Source: Nematopogon swammerdamellus (taxonomy: Eukaryota; Arthropoda; Insecta; Lepidoptera; Adelidae). Taken from it: a stretch of DNA of 64,000 bases. The DNA is taken from positions 2,952,754 through 3,016,753 of the forward strand of contig OX336343.1 of NCBI GenBank assembly GCA_946902875.1. The letters are read 5' to 3'. Positions 58,220 to 64,000 of the stretch are shown here, piece after piece. Under the pieces are notes generated by a model. The model was not told where the DNA came from, searched no databases, and saw only the letters and a list, made by a program, of their open reading frames with translations. The position numbers and the translations under genes are program-made. Every line of letters begins with the position of its first letter. Positions within the stretch are counted from its first letter, which is position 1.

Positions 58220-58985
58220 CAAAAATATTTTATTTCCCGTTGAGTGGGTTTATACAATTTTATAGAAATAAAATTGAATTTTTTTTTATAAAATAATCAA
58301 ATAATCCAAATTTAAAATATTTTAATAAAATAAAAGTAATATCGCACACAATATTTAACTAGCTGTTGTGATGAATTTGTATTGTATTTTGTTTAATTCT
58401 ATTTAGTCTTATAGAAATAAAATTGTTCTCTATGATACACGTCAAAGATTTAAATTTTTTTTATAAAATAATCAAATATCCAAAATTAAAATATTATTAT
58501 TAGTTATATTTTATATTAGTTTAGCTTAGATAATTAGTTTAATTTTTATTGTATCTTCATTTTTTGGTTGATTAATAAATATATATTTAAATTTTTTATT
58601 TATACTTCTTATTTATTTATTTTTTCTCTTTATTTTATACGAAATGTCAACTGTATTAATTTCTTTGTTTCACGGCACTGTGGTGCAACAAATATTATTA
58701 CATTAATAAAATAAAAGCAATATCGCACACAATGTTTAACAAGCTGTTGCGATGAATTAGTATTGTATTTTGTTTAATTCTATTTAGTCATATAGAAATA
58801 AAATTGTTCTCTATGATACACGTCAAAGATTTAATTTTTTTTTATAAAATAATGAAATATCCAAAATTAAAATATTATTACATTAATAAAATATAAAAGC
58901 AATATCGCACACAATGTTTAACAAGCTGTTGCGATGAATTTGTATTGTATTTTGTTTAATTCTATTTTTAGTCTTATGTGTTGCC
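58220..58985. repeat. AT-rich tandem repeat
   Basis: ATATCGCACACAATGTTTAA recurs at about 58331, 58721 and 58901, and TGATACACGTCAAAGATTTA at about 58433 and 58814, in irregular units. Confidence 0.75.
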
Positions 58986-59319
58986 CTTTTTTGGGATCAG
59001 ACTGGCATTTTTTTATTATTATATGAGTAATTAAGGTTTTGGTATTAAATTTTTTCTTGTATAGTTTTAAGTTGACATCTAATGTTTTAATATCACATTA
59101 GGTATTTAAAATAAGTTACATACAGACAAATGTTATTCTTAATAATATATTAGTAAGTATCTAGTGATAAACTTTGAGCAGGTAATCTTATGAACTTATG
59201 TTTTGACTCACAAAGGCGGGCGAGCCATACTTGTAGTTGTGAGTTGTGTGTGACGCGTGCGCTTGTGTGCGGGGGGCGGCTCGCACGATGCTGAGCGAGC
59301 GTTCTCAAGCTTACGCACA

Positions 59320-59745
59320 CAAAAAAACCAGTTGCACTCCGGGAGTGCCGGCAGAAACTAATAACTTAAATAATAATTCTTAGGTGGTTATAAAAAAAAC
59401 TAAACACCAAAAAAAAATATTTAAACACCGTAACATTGCTTAAAAAAGAAAACAAAAGAAAAAAAAAAAAAATAAATGCGGGATTCGAACCCATGGTCAA
59501 AAAATCCTACACTCTCACCATTGAGCCATGAAATCACATAAACGACCAAACGAATATCGGATTCCCTTGATTCGCTTTCGGCTTTACTGTCACTGAGAGA
59601 CGAACAGAATTGATCCCGAGCTTAAGGTTACATTTTAAATAATAAAAATAAATCTGACGCTTTTCGAGATCTGACGCGAGTTTAACATTTTTTACCCACC
59701 TAAAAAGTTCCAAGCGTCGCTAAAGAAGTTTTTCACTTCAAAAAC
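59320..59745 (-). mobile_element. tRNA-like SINE, family E
   Basis: TTGCACTCCGGGAGTGCCGG at one end, a reverse tRNA-like part (GGGATTCGAACCCATGG, near 59480) in the middle, and AAATCTGACGCTTTTCGAGA at the other. It lacks the MITE found in the copy at 27665-28590. Confidence 0.72.
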
Positions 59746-59747
59746 CG

Positions 59748-60040
59748 TCCAAGTGCGAGTCGGACTCGAGGTTTCCGCACCACAAAAAAAACATTGAAAA
59801 AAAACACGTTTCTTGTATGGGAACCCCCCTTAATTTTATTATTTTTCTATTTTTTTTTATTATTTGTTATACTTATCCGCCATAATAACACCATATTCTG
59901 TGAAAATTTCAACGGGCTATCTATTACGGTTCAAGAGATGCATCCCTCGGACAGACAGACGGACGGACGGACGGACAGACAGACAGACAGACGGCGTAGG
60001 CTTAGTAATAGGCTTCCGTACGGGATACGGAAACCTAACA
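59748..60040 (+). mobile_element. Repeat family D
   Basis: GTCCAAGTGCGAGTCGGACT, TTTCAACGGGCTATCTATTA, a (GACA)n/(GGAC)n block and CGGGATACGGAAACCTAA. Confidence 0.78.
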
Positions 60041-60412
60041 ATCTACATCGGTAGTTCAGTGGTGCGGTCGGTCGACTGTTGTTAAGCAACCCTGAGCGCG
60101 GTCAGTACTTGGATGGGTGACCGCTCGACCGTTGGAGGCTGACCGAGGATCGGATTCCACGTAAAACTGTAGGTCCCTTCCCTTCTTACCTTACTAGGTG
60201 GTAGGGTTTATCCCGCCCGGGTTGATATCACCGCACTGAATGAAACGTCGTCGGTCGAAACGGCTATGTTCGTGTTTTCCGTCCAGTTCACTGTAGCCGA
60301 CATGAAATGAATGGAAGTACTGGCATGGCACCTATTTCACCAAGGTGTTATGGGCTGACATCACGGATGTTATAGGTGATGTAGGCAACCGTGTAAGTAT
60401 TCATAAAAAAAA
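60041..60412 (+). mobile_element. SINE family B, full length, clear 5S-like block
   Basis: CGGTAGTTCAGTGGTGCGGT, then GTTAAGCAACCCTGAGCGCG and GTCAGTACTTGGATGGGTGA, which read like the internal promoter region of 5S rRNA. The shared body and an A tail follow. Confidence 0.9.
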
Positions 60413-61554
60413 ATCTATGTAGTTACCTGAAATTACAGTCACAACTAAAACCAACTCGCCTTCGTGAGATATAACAACTGTAAATTATTCCGCGTGAGCT
60501 CGACCCGGTTATAAATTATAGCAATCGTAGGTATTATTACCGTTATAGCTACTTGTTAATTTTATAATGCATTTTTATTGGCAATAAAATTATGCGATTT
60601 TAGCACTACTGGCTAATTATTCTGAAAACCTTAATCTATGACATTCCTGTTTTCCAACTACTCGATTGAGTGCTTGCTTGAACACGCACACTCACACACA
60701 CCCTCTCACCCTCACACACACACGGCAGCGGCTGAAAATCTGCGCCAGGAAAATACTTATTGATGATAGCCGATTTGGCCAATTTTGCATAGATTAATTT
60801 TTAATATACAGGTTGTTTCAGGATAGGCTTGAGAAACTTCAGGAATAGATAGTACTCATTATTAAAAGACTAGCTGTGCCCGCGGCTCCGCCCGCTCTCA
60901 TATTTGACTTCTCTGCTAACCTCATAAGCCATTTAGCGTGATAGTAAGTAGCCTATAGTTGATGGGAAGAATCAAGCTATCCGTAGATTTTTTTATTAAA
61001 ATCGATTCAGTGGTTCTCGAGTTATAAGCGGACAGACAGGCGTACATACACTCAGACAGAAAGCAGACGTTGGATTTTATTATATGTAAGGAAAAATATC
61101 CTTATCACTCAAATCGAAATTCCGTACTTTTTTTTCATACAAAAATTGGAAAAATTGTTATAAAAACTCGATGTACAGTGAGTATGGGGAGGTGCTGTCT
61201 AGGCTCGTGTGTCTAGGTCTAGGTAGGGTAGTGCAATGACCTAGTCCATTCCCCTTTTTCTTTTGTTGTCATTCAAATTTCAGTGTTTGGAATTTACCTA
61301 CATGCAGTTCAATTCTACTAGTTAAAAATTGCAATTTAGTCATTTTCTTTTTATTAATAAAGGCGGATGTTAACCGTCCACCAAATCTCGATGAAACGAT
61401 TTTCACCAAAAAGTACTATAAAATGACCGAATCTGGGAAAAAGTTGTTTCGTTTTCAAATATGAACGACCCCTTTCGAACCCTGAAGTTACGAAAACCTA
61501 TCCTGAAACATCCTGTATAAAGTGTAAAATATATGATAAGGTGGTATAAGTTTG
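60413..61554. other. Intergenic, with one Zenon-like tail
   Basis: 60873-61085 holds TGTGCCCGCGGCTCCGCCCG through AGACGTTGGATTTTATTATA. CAGGTTGTTTCAGGATAGGC near 60810 and CTATCCTGAAACATCCTGTA near 61499 form an inverted pair about 0.7 kb apart that could bound another element. Confidence 0.55.
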
Positions 61555-61976
61555 TACCGTGTGGGGTCGGTACTTAAAAAGAATATCCCCACTGCATCTC
61601 TCCCCGTCGCATGTCGTAAAAGTCAACTAAGGGATCGTCAGCCTCGGCAGCTCAGTGGTGCGGTCAGTTATTGGATGAGTGACCGCCCGACCGTTGGAGG
61701 CTGATAGTGGTTCGGATTCCACGTTAAACTGTAGGTCCCTTCCCTTCTTACCTTACTGGGTGGTAGGGTTTATCCCGGCCGGGTTGGTACCACCGCACTG
61801 AACGAAACGTCGGTCGAAACGGCTATGTAAATAGTTCGTATTTTCCGTCCAGATCAGTGTAGCCGGCGCGAAATGAAGGGAAGCACTGACATGGCACCTA
61901 CTTCACCCTGTGTTATGGGTTGACATCACGGATGTTGTAGGTGATGTAGCCAACCGTGTCAGTTTCCATAAAAAGA
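61555..61976 (+). mobile_element. Family C head followed by a SINE family B copy
   Basis: CGTGTGGGGTCGGTACTTAA at 61559, then from 61637 GTCAGCCTCGGCAGCTCAGT, a shortened 5S-like block, the shared body and tail. Confidence 0.8.
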
Positions 61977-62019
61977 AAAAAAAAAGAAAAAAGGTATTAT
62001 GCAAAATAAACGCTTATCT

Positions 62020-62155
62020 TATCTCACATACCACATCCCGATAATCGGGGTAAGCAGAGTAATTGGAGTTGTGCTGCAGGTACTTTTGTAAATTACGACA
62101 CAGCACCAAACACTACGTCTAGCACCACTAAGTATTTGGACAAGATACTCGTATC
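62020..62155 (-). repeat. SINE-like repeat, family C, partial
   Basis: ATCCCGATAATCGGGGTAAG and a diverged AGCACCAAACACTACG in reverse. Confidence 0.65.
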
Positions 62156-62403
62156 TCATCATCAGCCTGTATCGGTCCACTGCTGGACATAGGCCTCTCC
62201 CAAGGCACGCCACCACACGCGGTCTTCCGCTCTTCTCATCCATCCACTCCCGGCTACCTTTTTTAGGACATCTGTCCACCTAGCCGGGGGGCGTCCCTCG
62301 ATACGTTTGCTTGTACGTGGCCTCCATTCGAGCACCCGTCTACCCCATCGGTTGTCGGGTCTACACCAAAGAAATGAAGAGAGGGTTGCAAGCAGTCGGT
62401 TGC
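62156..62403 (-). mobile_element. RTE/BovB-group LINE, C-terminal fragment
   Basis: Minus strand encodes PDNRWGRRVLEWRPRTSKRI, GRPPARWTDVLKKVAGSGWM and WWRALGEAYVQQWTDTG, a C-terminus common among moth RTE-like elements. Confidence 0.8.
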
Positions 62404-62406
62404 ATG

Positions 62407-62795
62407 TCAGCCTCGATAGCTCAGTGGTGCAGACAGTCAACTGTCGCTATTGAATGTTAAGCAACGCTGGGTGCGGTCAGTACTTGGATGGGTGACCGCT
62501 GACCGTTGGAGGCTGACCGAGGTTCGGATTCCTCGTAAAACTGTAGGTCTCTTCCCTCCTAATCTTACTTGGTGGTAGGGTTTAACCCGTCCGGGTTGGT
62601 ACCACCGCACTGAATGAAACGTCGCGTCGGTCTAAACGGCTATGTAAATAGTTTGTGTTTTCCGACCAGTTCAGTGTAGCCGGCACGATCAAAGGGGGAA
62701 GCACTGACATGGCACCTAGTTCACCCGGTGTTATGGGCTGACATCGCGGACGTTGTAGGTGATGTAGCCAACCGTGTCAGTTTCCATAAAAAAAA
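62407..62795 (+). mobile_element. SINE family B, full length, reference copy
   Basis: Head CCTCGATAGCTCAGTGGTGC; 5S-like GTTAAGCAACGCTGGGTGCG and GTCAGTACTTGGATGGGTGA; body AAAACTGTAGGTCTCTTCCC and GGTTGGTACCACCGCACTGA; 3' end GTGTCAGTTTCCATAAAAAA. Confidence 0.92.
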
Positions 62796-62904
62796 AAAAA
62801 AACAAATATAAGTTGAACGACCCACACATAACGCTCACTTTGCGTTGACAGTATCTGTCGCGCGGTAAGTCGCCAAGTGCGAGTTGGACTCGCGCACCGA
62901 GGGT

Positions 62905-63144
62905 TCCGTATCATCAGTCAATATATTTGTATTCGAGACTATGGGTGCTTGGAGTAAAGAATCGAAAAAATTTGTTGGGTCAATAGGTTCAAAATTATCG
63001 GAAATGTCAGGAGTACCTACCTGCGAAGCATTCCTCAGGCAACGGATAGCCCTTGCTATCCAGCGTGGAAATGCAGCGAGTGTTTTAGGTACCCTTCGCA
63101 GTCATTTCGGGGACAGTTTAAATGAGATTTTTTATATGTTATAG
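62905..63144 (+). mobile_element. 3' fragment of the same LINE-associated ORF as at 52622
   Basis: Encodes FETMGAWSKESKKFVGSIGS and RIALAIQRGNAASVLGTL before the stop. It follows directly on a family D head fragment (62873-62912). An AATAAA lies about 45 nt downstream. Confidence 0.6.
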
Positions 63145-63289
63145 TTTTTAGTTAATTTTCTACGTGTAATGTTTCTTTTTTTTCTGTTGAATAAATAAAT
63201 TCATTCCATTTTGTATTATGTATGTACAAAAACAATTGTTTTGGAAAATCACGAACCGCCTAAATAAACACTACAGCAATGGTTTGACT

Positions 63290-64000
63290 GTGAGGCATTC
63301 GTGTATTTGGAATATACAAAAATATATTTCTTATATGAATGAACGATAGGTTTTGATTTCATTTGAGTCAGTTTGCAAGTATTAAAATTTGCCATAAATA
63401 GCCGTATCTTTTGATTATGTTGATTTAGAAGCTTTCATTTTCTATAACTCGAAGGGATCGTTACTGAGAAAAAGGGTCACACAAAACAAGCAATTTTTTA
63501 TTAATATCATATAACTACAAGTTTAAAGTTTTAGGATTTTTTTCTTTACTTGTGCTATGAGACCTTGCTTCTTACCAAATTGTATGATTCTAGGTTGACG
63601 GGAAATACCCTATAGATTTTCATTTGATTTGAGTGAGTTTGCGAGTATGAAATCTGACATAGATGGCCGTATCTTTTGATTGCGTTGATTTAGAAGCTTG
63701 CATTTTCTTCACCTTAAAGAGAACGTATTAATTTCATATTAATTTCAATTTGTTATCTTGATCCGTTCCTGAGCAAAAGGGTCCTTGCCATATAAAACAA
63801 AAATTTTTTTTACTGTCATATAACTACAAGTTTAAAATTTTCGGACTTTTTCCTTTACTCGTGCTGTAAGACCTTGCTTCTTACCAAATTGTATGATTCT
63901 AGGTTGACGGGAAATACCCTATAGGTTTTGATTTGATTTGAGTGAGTTTGCGAGTATGAAATCTGCTTTTGATTGCGTTGATTTAGAAGCTTTAACATTC
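63290..64000. repeat. Satellite-like tandem repeat, about 300-bp unit, running off the window
   Basis: CTTGCTTCTTACCAAATTGT and GATTCTAGGTTGACGGGAAA occur at about 63565 and 63873; CGTATCTTTTGATTATGTTG and variants at about 63405, 63670 and 63965. Spacing is about 265-310 bp. Confidence 0.8.

Noticed and set aside
62450..62520. 5S rRNA gene
   Set aside because: Only about 50 bp resemble 5S rRNA, within a repeated SINE with a tRNA-like start and a poly-A end.

Overview
This is a eukaryotic, almost certainly lepidopteran (moth or butterfly) nuclear window. The evidence is phase-consistent spliced exons separated by long AT-rich introns, LINE 3' tails of the type common in moth and butterfly genomes (reading roughly 'CCCGCGGCTTCGCTCGCGTG', CR1/Zenon-like as I recall them), several tRNA- and 5S-like SINE families, and many small inverted-repeat DNA transposons. 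There are no operons, no bacterial features and no CRISPR arrays. Gene models come from reading splice junctions by eye; no search was run.

Host genes. Two paralogous genes lie head to tail on the + strand. Gene A (2231-12792) enters the window at its third exon and has seven visible coding exons. Gene B (coding 26143-55904) is complete, with nine coding exons and 671 codons before the stop. The seven shared exons have the same order and the same splice phases, and identical or nearly identical lengths (195, 137, 249/255, 138/132, 102, 167, 745/742 nt), so the pair arose by tandem duplication. The protein resembles what I recall as insect DUF4781-type proteins of unknown function; that name is tentative. 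Its visible parts are a charged N-terminus, a short Cys pair, a Gly/Ala-rich hydrophobic stretch, an Ala-rich helical region and a long C-terminal part ending in a CxxC motif. A partial extra copy of gene B's last exon follows at 56009-56200 and is broken by a SINE.

Mobile DNA by region. 1-1745: 3' part of an R4/Dong-like LINE. 2231-12792: gene A, whose introns hold minisatellites, SINE pieces and a 41-bp satellite interrupted by a LINE. 12800-21900: intergenic repeats and a Ty3/gypsy-type LTR element (15276-20835) with nearly identical LTRs but a decayed interior. 21921-25204: a hAT-like insertion with a perfect 8-bp target duplication, just upstream of the inferred promoter of gene B. 26132-55904: gene B, whose introns carry a Harbinger-like element with a MADF fragment, fold-back elements, a 30-bp tandem array of 22 copies and a full-length jockey-type LINE with an intact 990-codon ORF. 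55905-64000: repeats only, ending in a satellite of about 300 bp.

The two observations that most merit follow-up are the tandem gene pair, whose exons sit as islands with repeats reaching to within 6-50 nt of several splice sites, and a set of SINE families with different pol III heads (tRNA-like, tRNA/5S rRNA-like, and a third head) that share one central body.
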